Source: Chryseobacterium gleum
Lineage (GTDB): Bacteria > Bacteroidota > Bacteroidia > Flavobacteriales_D > Crocinitomicaceae
DNA: 64,000 nucleotides
Direction of reading: 5' to 3'
Assembly (NCBI GenBank): GCA_945888625.1
Contig: CAMDAH010000005.1
Span: 78,026 to 142,025 of the forward strand
In this document: positions 50,922 through 60,584 of the stretch, piece by piece
How positions within the stretch are numbered: position 1 is the first letter of the stretch
Layout of the letters: every line of letters starts with the position of its first letter
Made by a program: the position numbers and the translations under genes
Notes under the pieces: generated by a model
What the model was told of the DNA's origin: nothing
Seen by the model: only the letters and a program-made list of their open reading frames with translations
Databases searched by the model: none

Positions 50922-53375
50922 ATGAAACAATTACTACTTTTTTTCTTATTTTGTTTCATTATTCAATCAGCAAGTGCCCAGTTATTTATTCGAGGAACTA
51001 TTACGGATGAGAATAATTCACCGATACCCAATGTAAAAATTTTCGTAAAAAATTCGCCTGAAATGAGGACGGTGGCTAATTCGCTTGGTCAATACGAAAT
51101 TGCCCTAATGCCCGGTGAGCACTTTTTAATTTTTAATTCATTGGGCTATGACGAACGCGAAACGTATGTTTCAGTAGCAGACGTTGATATTACTCGCAAC
51201 TTTCAGCTTTTCTCATCGCGTATTACCGACATACAAGCCGTTGATATAAGTGCAAAAAAAGCCAATCCTGGCAGGGATATCATGCTAAAAGTTGTCAATC
51301 GTCGAGATCAGATTAATCCTTGGAATTATCCACACATTGTCGATGTTTACATTAAAGCAAGTGAGAAAATAAACTTTAAAGAAAGTGATAAAAAAGAAGG
51401 GGAGAATCGCGAGCCGAGTTTTGAAGAAAAAGAAAAGAATGAAGCTGCAAACAAAATGAACTTAGTGGAAGTGCAACTAACAAGAAACTATGCGCCAGGC
51501 AACAAGGTGAAAGAAATTCGTAATGCTTATACCCTGAGAGGAAGTGCAAAAACCCTTTATTACACTACAACTGTTAAATCTAATTTTAATTTCTTTCAAA
51601 ATTTGCTGCACCTTGACGATCTTCACCAAACACCGGTAAGTTCCCCTATCTCCACGCCCGGTATTTTGTCTTATCGTTACAAACTAGAAAGTAAAATAGA
51701 AGAAAATGGGCGAACCATTTCTAAAATAAAAATCAGTCCAAGAAACATGGCGACGACCACCTTGGAAGGTTACATTTGGGTCATTGATTCTTTGTGGTTA
51801 ATTCAAAAATTGGAATTAAGCATGAGTAAAGGAAATCTTTTATACTACGACAACTTCAAAATCTACCAAGAATACGAACATCCCGGGGACAGCATTTGCA
51901 TTTTAAAAAATCAAACCTTAACCTACGGCGTAAAATACAAATCCGAGTCTTCCGACTACAAGACAGAAGCACTTTTTAGCAACTACAACTTCAAGCCCGA
52001 GTTCGGAAACAAGTTTTTCAGCACTGAACTAGCCATTACAACAAAAGAGGCCTACGAAAAAGATTCCCTTTTCTGGAAAGATAAACGGCCGGCAAAGCTC
52101 ACTGCCGAGGAACAGCGTTTTATTGTTATTAAAGACAGCATAAAAGACGCACACAACCGCGTTGAGTACTTAGATTCAGTCGACGCTGTTTTCAACAAAC
52201 TAACCATTTTAAAGGTGCTTTGGTTTGGTGTTGAATATAGAAATAGGGTAAAAAGAACGCAATGGTCGGTTGGTTCACTAGCTACACTTATACAACCTGT
52301 GTTCATCGCTGGACCACGAATAACCCCAAGTTTTGACTACTTCAAAAAATGGAAAGACGAGCGCACATTAGACGCATATACACGTATTTCTTATGGTATA
52401 TTGAACGGCGACATTAAAGGCGATACTTGGTGGAAATACAAATTTGATCCTTTTCATTTAGGCTATATCCGAGGCGCTATCAACCATGATTTTGACGTTA
52501 TTCGTGGCTACGATGCTGCTACACAAGTGTACAAGCGCGAAAATTTTATTGAAGCTACCAAAGCGAGCTTTTCATTCGAATATGAATTATTTAATGGTTT
52601 TTATCTTGGAACTGAGGCCGAATTTGCAGAAAGAAGATCATTGAAAGGATACAATTTCGCCACTGTGTTGGACGACGTTATACCTAACAATCTACCCACC
52701 GACTTTAGCTCCTATCAAGCCTTTATATTCGATCTAAGTTTAAGTTACACCCCACAACAGAAATACATGCGCGAGCCTTACCGAAAAGTAATATTAGGTT
52801 CCGCTTGGCCAACTTTCACGGCAATGTTTGAACGAGGAATCCCCAAAGTATTTGGAAGTGATGTTGATCACGCTTACCTGAATCTTTCCATAAATCAAAC
52901 CCTAAAAATTGGCACCTTAGGAACCACCTCATACCGAGTAGCTGGAGGCCAATTTTTAAGTGCGCGATCACTAAAGGACGTTGATTACAAATTTCAACGC
53001 CGAAGTGATCCAATTTGGTTTTCGAATCCAATGTATTCTTTTCAAGGTCTAGACTCAACGATGCCCACGAAAGATTTAATTCTAGAAGTGCATTTTATAC
53101 ACCATGACAACGGAGCAATCATTAATAAAATCCCATTTATGAAAAAAACGCGAATTGGGCTCGTATTTGGTGGAGGTGCCATGTATGTCGAGGAGAATAA
53201 TTTTCAATTTTATGAACTAATCGCAGGCCTTGAACGCAATTTCAAACTAACTAGACGAAGACTACGGATCGGGGTTTATGGCTTTATGTCTGATGGCAAC
53301 AAAATAGACCCTAAAATTGGTTGGAAGGTTTCTTTCTCGATTCTTAACGACCGAAACATGAAATACAATTTTTAA
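50922..53375 (+). CDS. DUF5686 outer-membrane protein with carboxypeptidase-like regulatory domain
   Basis: The 817-residue product has a signal peptide (KQLLLFFLFCFIIQSASAQ). A CarboxypepD_reg-like domain at about 20-105 includes IRGTITDENNSPIPNVKIFV and GEHFLIFNSLGYDE. The DUF5686 part follows from about 120 to the end, rich in barrel-like strands (SLSYTPQQKYMREPYR, HDFDVIRGYDAATQVY, and a last strand KIGWKVSFSILNDRN). It is widespread in Bacteroidota and likely an outer-membrane barrel with an N-terminal regulatory fold; no substrate is known. It ends 4 bases inside the convergent lspA. Confidence 0.85.
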   Translation: MKQLLLFFLFCFIIQSASAQLFIRGTITDENNSPIPNVKIFVKNSPEMRTVANSLGQYEIALMPGEHFLIFNSLGYDERETYVSVADVDITRNFQLFSSRITDIQAVDISAKKANPGRDIMLKVVNRRDQINPWNYPHIVDVYIKASEKINFKESDKKEGENREPSFEEKEKNEAANKMNLVEVQLTRNYAPGNKVKEIRNAYTLRGSAKTLYYTTTVKSNFNFFQNLLHLDDLHQTPVSSPISTPGILSYRYKLESKIEENGRTISKIKISPRNMATTTLEGYIWVIDSLWLIQKLELSMSKGNLLYYDNFKIYQEYEHPGDSICILKNQTLTYGVKYKSESSDYKTEALFSNYNFKPEFGNKFFSTELAITTKEAYEKDSLFWKDKRPAKLTAEEQRFIVIKDSIKDAHNRVEYLDSVDAVFNKLTILKVLWFGVEYRNRVKRTQWSVGSLATLIQPVFIAGPRITPSFDYFKKWKDERTLDAYTRISYGILNGDIKGDTWWKYKFDPFHLGYIRGAINHDFDVIRGYDAATQVYKRENFIEATKASFSFEYELFNGFYLGTEAEFAERRSLKGYNFATVLDDVIPNNLPTDFSSYQAFIFDLSLSYTPQQKYMREPYRKVILGSAWPTFTAMFERGIPKVFGSDVDHAYLNLSINQTLKIGTLGTTSYRVAGGQFLSARSLKDVDYKFQRRSDPIWFSNPMYSFQGLDSTMPTKDLILEVHFIHHDNGAIINKIPFMKKTRIGLVFGGGAMYVEENNFQFYELIAGLERNFKLTRRRLRIGVYGFMSDGNKIDPKIGWKVSFSILNDRNMKYNF

Positions 53376-54058
53376 AGTTTTTCGTCTGCCTCTTTCGTTT
53401 CAATATGCTGTTTAGGCGTTTTTGCGAAAAACGATTTTTGACGAATTATTATAATCGCAACACCGGTGGTGATCGACGCGTCCGCCACATTCCATATGGC
53501 AGGAAAAATTTGTCCGCCGCCAAAATAAGGAACCCACTTTGGCCAAAGCACATCAAACTGAAACATATCGACTACGTTACCAAGCAAAAATCCGCGGTGC
53601 CTTACCTCAACTGGAAAAGCTCTTCCATCGACCATACAATCTGCAAATTGCTTGGATCCCTCTAAGTAATTAAATCGATCACAAGGATTAAATGAAAAAA
53701 AGAAATCATAAAACATGGAGTCAATCAAGTTACCCGTTGCACCCGCCCAAATAAAGCCCATGGCTATCAAAAATGAAAGTTTAGCTCCTTTTTTCGCCTC
53801 CTTTAAGATGTAATAAGCAATAAATCCTATGGCAACTACTCTAAAAATACTCAGGGCCAGCTTGTGCCATATAGCAGACCCGAAGGTGGTACCAAAGGCC
53901 ATTCCTTGGTTCTCAATAAAATGAATAGCAAACCAATTTCCAAGTAAATAATGATGTTGCTCAGCAGCAAAGTAGGTCTTTATGTAAATTTTTATTACTT
54001 GATCAAGCGTTAAAAGTGCCAGAATGACTAAACCAACGATTATTAGATTTTTTTTCAC
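53372..54058 (-). CDS. lspA: Lipoprotein signal peptidase (signal peptidase II)
   Basis: LspA cuts lipoprotein signals in the inner membrane, a need clear from the many lipoproteins here. From a GTG at 54058 the product is 228 residues, longer than the E. coli enzyme. Catalytic Asp motifs are GATGNLIDSMFYDFF and FPAIWNVADASITTG; DQVIKIYIKTYF and ENQGMAFGTTFG are the other family marks. An open frame continues upstream to 54154 but runs into the preceding gene and is excluded. The GTGA overlap with the DksA-like stop implies coupling. Confidence 0.9.
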   Translation of the reverse strand: MKKNLIIVGLVILALLTLDQVIKIYIKTYFAAEQHHYLLGNWFAIHFIENQGMAFGTTFGSAIWHKLALSIFRVVAIGFIAYYILKEAKKGAKLSFLIAMGFIWAGATGNLIDSMFYDFFFSFNPCDRFNYLEGSKQFADCMVDGRAFPVEVRHRGFLLGNVVDMFQFDVLWPKWVPYFGGGQIFPAIWNVADASITTGVAIIIIRQKSFFAKTPKQHIETKEADEKL

Positions 54059-54441
54059 CTCTTTTTTTGTTCGTTCTTTGCATCGATGCTCATGGTAGCA
54101 TGTGGAACAAGTCGAAGTCTTTCTTTTGGAATTAAGGTCCCTTTTACGCGACACAGGCCGTACGTTTTGTTTTTAATACGAACCAATGCAGCCTGAAGAC
54201 TTTGAATAAACTTTTCTTGTCTTGCCGCTAATTGTGCTACTTCCTCCCTTGACAAGGTCTCGGAGCCGTCTTCCATCATATTAAAAGCGCGTCCAGTATC
54301 GTCTGTTCCGTGATTATCGTTATTCGATAACGAGGCAACAAGCAGGGTGTAGTCAATATTTGCATCAACTAACTTTTGATTGATTAGCAATCTAAATTCT
54401 TCAAGCTCTTCGTCATTAAAACGCTTTCTTTCTTTTTCCAT
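54055..54441 (-). CDS. DksA/TraR-like C4 zinc-finger protein with a degenerate finger
   Basis: From the ATG at 54441 the product is 128 residues. Residues 10-80 form the helical hairpin (NDEELEEFRLLINQKLVDA) that in DksA enters the RNA polymerase channel; SETLSREEVAQLAARQEKF follows. The finger region YGLCRVKGTLIPKERL keeps one cysteine and lacks the other three expected, so zinc binding is doubtful, though this sequence type (CRVxGxLIPKERL) is common in Bacteroidota. A GTG at 54465 overlaps the -7 element and is rejected. lspA is coupled downstream. Confidence 0.82.
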   Translation of the reverse strand: MEKERKRFNDEELEEFRLLINQKLVDANIDYTLLVASLSNNDNHGTDDTGRAFNMMEDGSETLSREEVAQLAARQEKFIQSLQAALVRIKNKTYGLCRVKGTLIPKERLRLVPHATMSIDAKNEQKKR

Positions 54442-54464
54442 CACATTATTTGTTTCAAGGGACA

Positions 54465-54472
54465 CAAATATA
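54465..54472 (-). promoter_or_regulatory. -7 promoter element of the DksA-like/lspA unit
   Basis: On the minus strand this reads TATATTTG, matching TAnnTTTG, 23 bases before the ATG at 54441. Confidence 0.55.
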
Positions 54473-54553
54473 GAATATATTTATGCTCAAGCTAATTAAA
54501 GTGGCCTAATTATTACCAACATAGTGATAAATTTATTTCAAAAGAAAAAGCAC

Positions 54554-54561
54554 TAATTTCG
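54554..54561 (+). promoter_or_regulatory. Possible -7 element just before the DUF6427 gene
   Basis: TAATTTCG has one mismatch to TAnnTTTG and ends 4 bases before the ATG at 54566, again suggesting a leaderless message. Confidence 0.35.
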
Positions 54562-54565
54562 CGTT

Positions 54566-55525
54566 ATGATTCGATTTTTTGTTAGCAACCGCGTAGTCGC
54601 CACTTTTTTACTTCCTTTTATTATTCTCGCGTTCCATTTGCTCAACAACCACTTTGAATACAACGAAATTTCCAACGAAATCAATTTTGGTTTTTGGAGT
54701 GGGCTTTTTCATTTTTCGACGCTAGTATCTCAACTGTTGGCTGGCATTTTTATTATTCTGAATGCACTTACACTTAATTACCTGTATAACAATTACGATT
54801 TTCAAGACAAAAACACCTACATTATTTCGTTAATTTATGTTGTTTTAATGAGCTTTTATTACTCATTCTATCGCTTAGACGGCATTTTAATTTCCCACTT
54901 ATTTTTTATCCTAAGTTTAACCCAATACTTTAAATTAAAACAAAACAACGAGGGAAGAGAAACGATATTTAATTGTGCTTTATTCCTAGGTTTTGCATCG
55001 ACTTTCCAGCCTCCTTTACTCCTTTTTTTTCCTATTTATATTGTTATGTACTTAATTATTCGTCCTTTTTCTCTTCGGGAATTGCTCCTCTTTACAGCCG
55101 GTTTTTTGGCACCATTGTACATTGCTACTATTTATTTTAAACTGTCGATAGGAAAATTAAATTTCGATTTAATTATTTCTAATGCAGGTAATCAAATTCA
55201 CAAAGACTTTAATGTTGTGTTATGCTTCATACTAATTTTATTGGTCCTAAGCATTTTAGGGATTCGTGCCCGTATCTTAAAAAGTTCCAATCGATTGAAA
55301 AAACAATTACAAATCATGTGGTTTATATGCGCAATTGCCATAGGAATGGGCAGCATTGATTTATTTTTTTTTCAACAAAATGAGCGTTTTAGTCTAATTG
55401 TTTTGCCCTTGGCTATACTACTTTCCTATTCCTTTTTAAGCAAGCGGTATGAATTGACTGCCACCGTCACTTTTTACCTTACCATTGCATATGCTGTTAT
55501 TAAGTTTTTTATTCCCTTAAGTTAG
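54566..55525 (+). CDS. DUF6427-like multi-pass membrane protein
   Basis: The 319-residue product has about eight to ten hydrophobic helices (TFLLPFIILAFHLL, LLLFFPIYIVMYLIIRPFSL, LIVLPLAILLSYSFL). It starts MIRFFVSNRVVATFLLPF. The sequence resembles DUF6427 proteins found near purQ or upp genes in flavobacteria. No transporter signature was found. Function unknown; it may be linked to envelope or polysaccharide assembly but there is no direct evidence. Confidence 0.7.
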   Translation: MIRFFVSNRVVATFLLPFIILAFHLLNNHFEYNEISNEINFGFWSGLFHFSTLVSQLLAGIFIILNALTLNYLYNNYDFQDKNTYIISLIYVVLMSFYYSFYRLDGILISHLFFILSLTQYFKLKQNNEGRETIFNCALFLGFASTFQPPLLLFFPIYIVMYLIIRPFSLRELLLFTAGFLAPLYIATIYFKLSIGKLNFDLIISNAGNQIHKDFNVVLCFILILLVLSILGIRARILKSSNRLKKQLQIMWFICAIAIGMGSIDLFFFQQNERFSLIVLPLAILLSYSFLSKRYELTATVTFYLTIAYAVIKFFIPLS

Positions 55526-55542
55526 CGCAAGTTCTATTTCAC

Positions 55543-55550
55543 TAACTTTG
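55543..55550 (+). promoter_or_regulatory. -7 promoter element of purQ
   Basis: TAACTTTG is an exact match to the Bacteroidota -7 consensus, 25 bases before the purQ ATG. Confidence 0.6.
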
Positions 55551-55575
55551 TTAACAGAAATTAAAGTACTTACAA

Positions 55576-56262
55576 ATGAAATTTGGTGTTGTAACCTTTC
55601 CAGGGTCCAATTGTGATCAAGATATGATTTACGTATTACAAAACTTACTGGGGCTTCACGTGGAGCGCTTGTGGCACAAAGACACGACTATTAAAAACGT
55701 AGACATGGTTATTCTGCCTGGAGGATTTTCCTATGGTGATTACCTCCGTTCAGGAGCCATTGCGAAGTTTTCCCCTATAATGAATGAGGTGCTTCAGCAT
55801 GCGGCATCCGGTGGATACGTTCTGGGAGTTTGTAATGGATTTCAAATTTTGACCGAAGCGGGCTTACTCGATGGCGCTTTACTGCACAACGACAAGCAAA
55901 AATTCGTCTGTAAAAATGTGTTTCTTAAACCAATTTCTACTTCTGCAGCCATTACAAAAGGATTAGAATTAGAAAAAACCTACAAAATACCAATTGCTCA
56001 CGGAGAGGGCCGCTATTACGCCAGTGACGACAAAATCCAGGAATTAGAGGATAACGACCAAGTTTTATTTCGATATTGCCACCAAACAGGGGTAGAAAAT
56101 TTAAGTTCTAACCCAAATGGTTCAAAAAATAACATTGCAGGAATTACCAATAAAAACAAAAACGTTTTCGGAATGATGCCCCATCCAGAGCGAGCAACAG
56201 ACGAAGTGTTAGGCAATATAGACGGGAAATTTATTTTTGAATCGATTTTGTCATTTTGTTAA
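55576..56262 (+). CDS. purQ: Phosphoribosylformylglycinamidine synthase, glutaminase subunit
   Basis: PurQ supplies ammonia from glutamine to the FGAM synthase complex. The 228-residue class I amidotransferase has the start GVVTFPGSNCDQDM, a catalytic Cys86 in GVCNGFQILTEAGLL, and the His/Glu pair in MMPHPERATDEV near 210. It lacks the PurL part, so separate purL and purS genes must exist elsewhere. purD follows 9 bases later. Confidence 0.95.
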   Translation: MKFGVVTFPGSNCDQDMIYVLQNLLGLHVERLWHKDTTIKNVDMVILPGGFSYGDYLRSGAIAKFSPIMNEVLQHAASGGYVLGVCNGFQILTEAGLLDGALLHNDKQKFVCKNVFLKPISTSAAITKGLELEKTYKIPIAHGEGRYYASDDKIQELEDNDQVLFRYCHQTGVENLSSNPNGSKNNIAGITNKNKNVFGMMPHPERATDEVLGNIDGKFIFESILSFC

Positions 56263-56271
56263 AAAATTAGT

Positions 56272-57549
56272 ATGAAAATTTTATTACTTGGAGCAGGAGG
56301 GCGCGAACATGCCTTAGCATGGAAGATTTCACAAAGTTCGATTTTAGACGAGTTATATATTGCGCCGGGAAACGCTGGAACGCGCCAATACGGTAAAAAC
56401 ATTTCATTATCGCCACTTGATTTTGAAGGAATAAAAGTTTTTGTGTTAACTCACCACATCGACATGGTAGTCGTTGGCCCTGAGGAACCACTGGTTAATG
56501 GCATTTATGATTTTTTTCAAGCCGACAACACGATTCGTCACTGTGCGATAATAGGTCCGAGTAAAGAAGGGGCAAAACTAGAAGGCAGTAAACATTACGC
56601 AAAAGAATTTATGGCACGTCATCATGTGCCAACAGCAAAATACGGCACCTTTACAAAAGAAACGTTGGCAGAAGGAATTGCATTTTTACACGCCACGAAA
56701 TCACCCTATGTGTTAAAAGCCGACGGCTTAGCTGCTGGAAAAGGTGTGCTAATAGTCAATGAACTTGAAAGTGCTGAACTCGAGTTAACAGCCATGTTAA
56801 GAGACGAAAAATTCGGAAAAGCAAGTGAGAAAGTAGTTATTGAGCAATTTTTAGATGGCGTTGAACTTTCCGTATTCGTAATGACCGATGGAGATTCATT
56901 CAAACTACTTCCTGAGGCAAAAGATTACAAGCGCATATTTGACGGAAATACTGGCGAAAATACAGGAGGGATGGGAGCTGTTTCACCGGTCCCTTTTGCA
57001 GACGCCGGATTTATGGATAAAGTCCACAACCAAGTAATTGTCCCAACCATTAAGGGATTGAAAAATGACGGTATCGATTACAAAGGATTTCTTTTTTTCG
57101 GTTTAATAAATGTGAAAGGTGACCCCTATGTTATTGAATACAATTGTAGATTGGGCGATCCAGAAACAGAGGTGATTATTCCACGTTTGAAATCTGACAT
57201 TTTAGATCTTTTTGAAGGAATTGCGAGCAATACCCTTTCTGAAAGAGATATCCAGTTTACAGATAAAAGCACGGCAACAGTTATGATGGTTTCAGGAGGA
57301 TACCCAAATACATATGAAAAAGGAATACCCATTTACGGAATAAACCAGGTGATTGATAGCTTAGTTTTTCATGCAGGAACCAGTTCAGACGGGCCTCAGG
57401 TACTAACCAATGGAGGACGCGTTTTAAGTGTAACATCTTACGGGAAAAACATTGAAGTAGCAGTTGAAAAATGTTATGATTCAATAAGTAAAATTACTTT
57501 TGAAAATGCCTATTTTCGCAAGGACATTGGTAAAGACGTGATCAAATAA
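56272..57549 (+). CDS. purD: Phosphoribosylamine-glycine ligase
   Basis: PurD joins glycine to phosphoribosylamine in purine synthesis. The 425-residue ATP-grasp enzyme has the N-terminal LLLGAGGREHALAWKI, VVVGPEEPLVNGIYDFF, the ATP-binding VLKADGLAAGKGVLI, EQFLDGVELSVFVMTDG and the metal-site segment EYNCRLGDPETEV. Length is normal. It forms a purine pair with purQ, and the CNNM/CBS gene starts 2 bases after the stop. Confidence 0.96.
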   Translation: MKILLLGAGGREHALAWKISQSSILDELYIAPGNAGTRQYGKNISLSPLDFEGIKVFVLTHHIDMVVVGPEEPLVNGIYDFFQADNTIRHCAIIGPSKEGAKLEGSKHYAKEFMARHHVPTAKYGTFTKETLAEGIAFLHATKSPYVLKADGLAAGKGVLIVNELESAELELTAMLRDEKFGKASEKVVIEQFLDGVELSVFVMTDGDSFKLLPEAKDYKRIFDGNTGENTGGMGAVSPVPFADAGFMDKVHNQVIVPTIKGLKNDGIDYKGFLFFGLINVKGDPYVIEYNCRLGDPETEVIIPRLKSDILDLFEGIASNTLSERDIQFTDKSTATVMMVSGGYPNTYEKGIPIYGINQVIDSLVFHAGTSSDGPQVLTNGGRVLSVTSYGKNIEVAVEKCYDSISKITFENAYFRKDIGKDVIK

Positions 57550-57551
57550 AA

Positions 57552-58805
57552 ATGGAAGCTTACATCATTATCTTAATTTCCCTTTTATTTTCTGCATTTT
57601 TTTCAGGGATGGAGCTCGCATATATCTCTTCTAATCGATTAAAAATAGAAGTAGAAAAATCTCGAGGCACTTGGCAAGGCAAATTAAAAAATATCTTTTA
57701 CAAGAACTCATCAACAATGATTGCCCTTTTGCTTTTGGGAAATAATTTCGCTCTGGTAATTTATGGGATTAAAGCAGCTGAGATACTCAATCCGGTGCTA
57801 GAAAACATTGGCGTAACAAATGAAGCCTTACTGCTAATAACTCAAACGATAATTTCTACTTTATTGGTTTTAATCACAGCAGAGTTTTTACCAAAAGCAG
57901 TCGTTCAAATTAATCCGAATGGATTTTTAAATATTGGTACCCTTCCTCTTTTCATTGTCTTTATTCTCCTTTACCTTCCTACTCAATTTATTCTTCTGTT
58001 GAGTGGTTTTGTATTGAAACTAACAGGCGGGAAAAATAAATCAACAGAAAAAGTATTTTCAAAGGTAGATTTAGCTAATTACGTTGAAGACCTGTCCTCG
58101 CGCATCCATCACGAAGAAACGCTAAGCAATGACATGCTCATTCTATCCAATGCGCTTCAATTTTCAAAAGTTAAAGCTCGAGACTGTATGATTCCACGCA
58201 CCGAAATGATCGCCATAGAAATCGATGAAGAATTAAACAACCTAAAAGCCCTATTTATTGAAAAAGGTCTTTCTAAAATACTCGTGTTTAGAAAATCCAT
58301 CGATAACATTATTGGCTGTGTCCATTCATTCGACTTGTTCAAAGCACCAAAATCCATAAAACAAATTTTAAAACCAATCGATTTTGTACCATCCGTGATG
58401 TCGGGAAAGGAATTATTGGAATTATTTACAACACGATCGGGTAGTATCGCCGTAGTAACGGACGAATACGGTGGAACAGCAGGCATAGTGACTATTGAAG
58501 ATGTTATCGAGGAAATATTTGGTGAAATTGAAGACGAACACGATAAAGAGGTGTTAAAGGAAGAGCAGTTGAATGATACCGAGTTTCTTTTCTCTGCGAG
58601 ACTAGAAATTGACTACCTAATTGAAAATTATAAATTAAATTTCATTGAGTCAGAAGATTACGATACGCTAGGTGGATTAATTATTCATGAATTAGCCTCC
58701 ATTCCTTCAGTTGGAGAAACGTTACAATACCAAAACATGACTATTTCAATCGAAGCCGTAAGCGAAAGAAGAATTGAATTGGTGAAGTTGACTATTTTAA
58801 AATGA
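57552..58805 (+). CDS. HlyC/CorC-type transporter with CNNM and CBS domains
   Basis: The 417-residue product has an N-terminal CNNM (DUF21) domain of three to four helices at about 1-165 (LISLLFSAFFSGMELAYISS, MIALLLLGNNFALVIYG). Two CBS domains follow at about 195-310 (RDCMIPRTEMIAIEIDEE, IAVVTDEYGGTAGIVTIEDV), and a CorC/HlyC transporter-associated domain at about 330-417. The family is thought to move Mg2+ or Co2+, and the name hemolysin is historical. It resembles GldE-type proteins of flavobacteria, but GldE identity cannot be claimed. Confidence 0.85.
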   Translation: MEAYIIILISLLFSAFFSGMELAYISSNRLKIEVEKSRGTWQGKLKNIFYKNSSTMIALLLLGNNFALVIYGIKAAEILNPVLENIGVTNEALLLITQTIISTLLVLITAEFLPKAVVQINPNGFLNIGTLPLFIVFILLYLPTQFILLLSGFVLKLTGGKNKSTEKVFSKVDLANYVEDLSSRIHHEETLSNDMLILSNALQFSKVKARDCMIPRTEMIAIEIDEELNNLKALFIEKGLSKILVFRKSIDNIIGCVHSFDLFKAPKSIKQILKPIDFVPSVMSGKELLELFTTRSGSIAVVTDEYGGTAGIVTIEDVIEEIFGEIEDEHDKEVLKEEQLNDTEFLFSARLEIDYLIENYKLNFIESEDYDTLGGLIIHELASIPSVGETLQYQNMTISIEAVSERRIELVKLTILK

Positions 58806-58812
58806 ATTTACT

Positions 58813-59472
58813 TTGTTAACACTGGACCATTTTGAAGCGGTTATTTTCGATATGGACGGGGTGCTAATTGACTCTGAGCCCTTGTGGAAAATTGCTATGT
58901 CAGAAGTTTTTTCATCGATAGGTTCCTCTTTAACTAAACAAGACTTCCAAAAAACAGTTGGACTCAGAATCGACGAAGTCATTCATTTTTGGAACAACCA
59001 AGAGCAATGGGGCATTTCGGACGAATCAGAGGTCGAAGAGGCCATTATCAAAAAAATGGAATCCCTTATTGCTGAAAATCCACAAGCTTTACCCGGCGTT
59101 ATAAATACGCTCAAGTTCCTTAAATCAAAAAAAATACCCGTTGGATTAGCTACCTCATCGAGCAGCAGACTCATAAAAGTAGTGCTCGATAGTCTGGCGA
59201 TAAAGCCCTTATTCCACTTCGTTCATTCTGCAGAATTAGAAAAATATGGAAAACCTCATCCGGCAGTGTACTTAACTGTTGCCAAAAAACTAGCGATACA
59301 ACCTGAAAAATGTTTGGTAATTGAAGATTCGTTAGTGGGTGTAATTGCTGCCAAAGCAGCAAAAATGACGGCTGTATGCATTCCAGAAAAAACGCATGTA
59401 ATAGATCCACGATTAATCCTCGCTGATTTTCATTTTGAAAATATGGATGATTTTCTTGCCACGATTCAATAA
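58813..59472 (+). CDS. HAD-superfamily phosphatase, HxpB/beta-phosphoglucomutase-like
   Basis: The 219-residue HAD subfamily IA protein has motif I FDMDGVLIDSEPLWK (nucleophile Asp plus general acid Asp), motif II LATSSSSRL, motif III with Lys in GKPHPAVYL, and motif IV IEDSLVGVIAAKAAK. The C1 cap (about 20-85) suits a small sugar phosphate, and the sequence resembles hexitol phosphatase HxpB. The exact substrate is unproved. The start is TTG, 7 bases after the CNNM stop; no ATG fits. Confidence 0.85.
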   Translation: MLTLDHFEAVIFDMDGVLIDSEPLWKIAMSEVFSSIGSSLTKQDFQKTVGLRIDEVIHFWNNQEQWGISDESEVEEAIIKKMESLIAENPQALPGVINTLKFLKSKKIPVGLATSSSSRLIKVVLDSLAIKPLFHFVHSAELEKYGKPHPAVYLTVAKKLAIQPEKCLVIEDSLVGVIAAKAAKMTAVCIPEKTHVIDPRLILADFHFENMDDFLATIQ

Positions 59473-59539
59473 AACAGGAGTATCCGAACCAAAACGAATG
59501 AATAAGCAGGGAAATTAACGTTCAATTCAATGGCTTTTG

Positions 59540-59547
59540 TAAATTTG
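59540..59547 (+). promoter_or_regulatory. -7 promoter element of ruvB
   Basis: TAAATTTG matches TAnnTTTG and ends 14 bases before the ruvB TTG start. Confidence 0.55.
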
Positions 59548-59561
59548 TAAAAACATCTTAA

Positions 59562-60581
59562 TTGGACGAATCATTTGACTATCGCGAAAATGCCGAACAA
59601 CCTGAACAGGAAATCGACAAGGTATTACGTCCTAAATCACTTGCTGATTTTGCTGGACAACCTGCTGTAGTTGAAAATCTAGCGATTTTTGTTCAAGCCG
59701 CAAAACTAAGAAAAGAGCCACTCGACCATGTTTTACTACATGGCCCTCCGGGTTTAGGAAAAACAACGCTTGCCCATATTATTGCCAATGAGATGGGTGT
59801 GGGATTTAAAGTTACCAGCGGACCAGTACTTGATAAACCCGGTGATTTGGCGGGACTTCTTACCAATTTAAGCGAAGGCGATGTGCTTTTTATTGATGAA
59901 ATCCATAGGTTAAGTCCCGTGGTAGAGGAATACTTGTATTCCGCAATGGAAGATTATGTCATTGACATTTTATTGGACACTGGACCAAATGCAAGATCGA
60001 TACAATTAAATTTAAATCCATTTACGCTTATAGGTGCCACCACCCGTTCCGGACTATTGACTTCCCCTTTACGAGCTCGTTTTGGCATAAATTCTCGTTT
60101 GGAGTACTACGATTCCAAAACACTTACAAGCATCGTTGAACGTTCAGCCAATCTATTATCGATAGCTATTGACGAGGATGCGGCCTTTAAAATTGCAAGT
60201 AGAAGCCGTGGAACGCCTCGAATAGCCAATGCGCTACTGCGACGAATACGTGATTTCGCTCAAATTAAAGGAAGCGGAAAAATTGATGATAGCATAACGG
60301 AAATTGGACTCAAAGCCCTAAATGTTGATGAAAATGGCTTAGACGAAATGGACATTCGGATACTTCGTACCATTATTGAAAAGTTTGCTGGAGGCCCTGT
60401 TGGTTTAGGTACTATTGCCACCGCAATTGGCGAAAATGCCGGTACCTTGGAAGAAGTGTACGAGCCATTTTTAATTCAAGAAGGCTTTCTAATGCGTACA
60501 CAACGTGGAAGAAAAGCGACTGAAAAAGCATTCAAACTCTTTGGCAAAGAAATGGGCTGGAGCCAAGGCGGTTTATTCTAA
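59562..60581 (+). CDS. ruvB: Holliday junction DNA helicase RuvB
   Basis: RuvB hexamers drive branch migration with RuvA. The 339-residue product has Walker [19 protein letters not shown] near residues 64-81, Walker [20 protein letters not shown], sensor 1 [18 protein letters not shown] and the C-terminal winged helix ([17 protein letters not shown]). It begins [18 protein letters not shown] at a TTG codon. No ATG lies close upstream in frame, and family N-termini begin at the same place. It has its own promoter and is followed by queG after 3 bases. Confidence 0.96.
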   Translation: MDESFDYRENAEQPEQEIDKVLRPKSLADFAGQPAVVENLAIFVQAAKLRKEPLDHVLLHGPPGLGKTTLAHIIANEMGVGFKVTSGPVLDKPGDLAGLLTNLSEGDVLFIDEIHRLSPVVEEYLYSAMEDYVIDILLDTGPNARSIQLNLNPFTLIGATTRSGLLTSPLRARFGINSRLEYYDSKTLTSIVERSANLLSIAIDEDAAFKIASRSRGTPRIANALLRRIRDFAQIKGSGKIDDSITEIGLKALNVDENGLDEMDIRILRTIIEKFAGGPVGLGTIATAIGENAGTLEEVYEPFLIQEGFLMRTQRGRKATEKAFKLFGKEMGWSQGGLF

Positions 60582-60584
60582 TTC

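Noticed and set aside
54059..54154. N-terminal extension of lspA with Cys/Lys-rich residues
   Set aside because: It runs antiphase within the DksA-like gene and has no signal character; the GTG at 54058 gives a normal LspA N-terminus.
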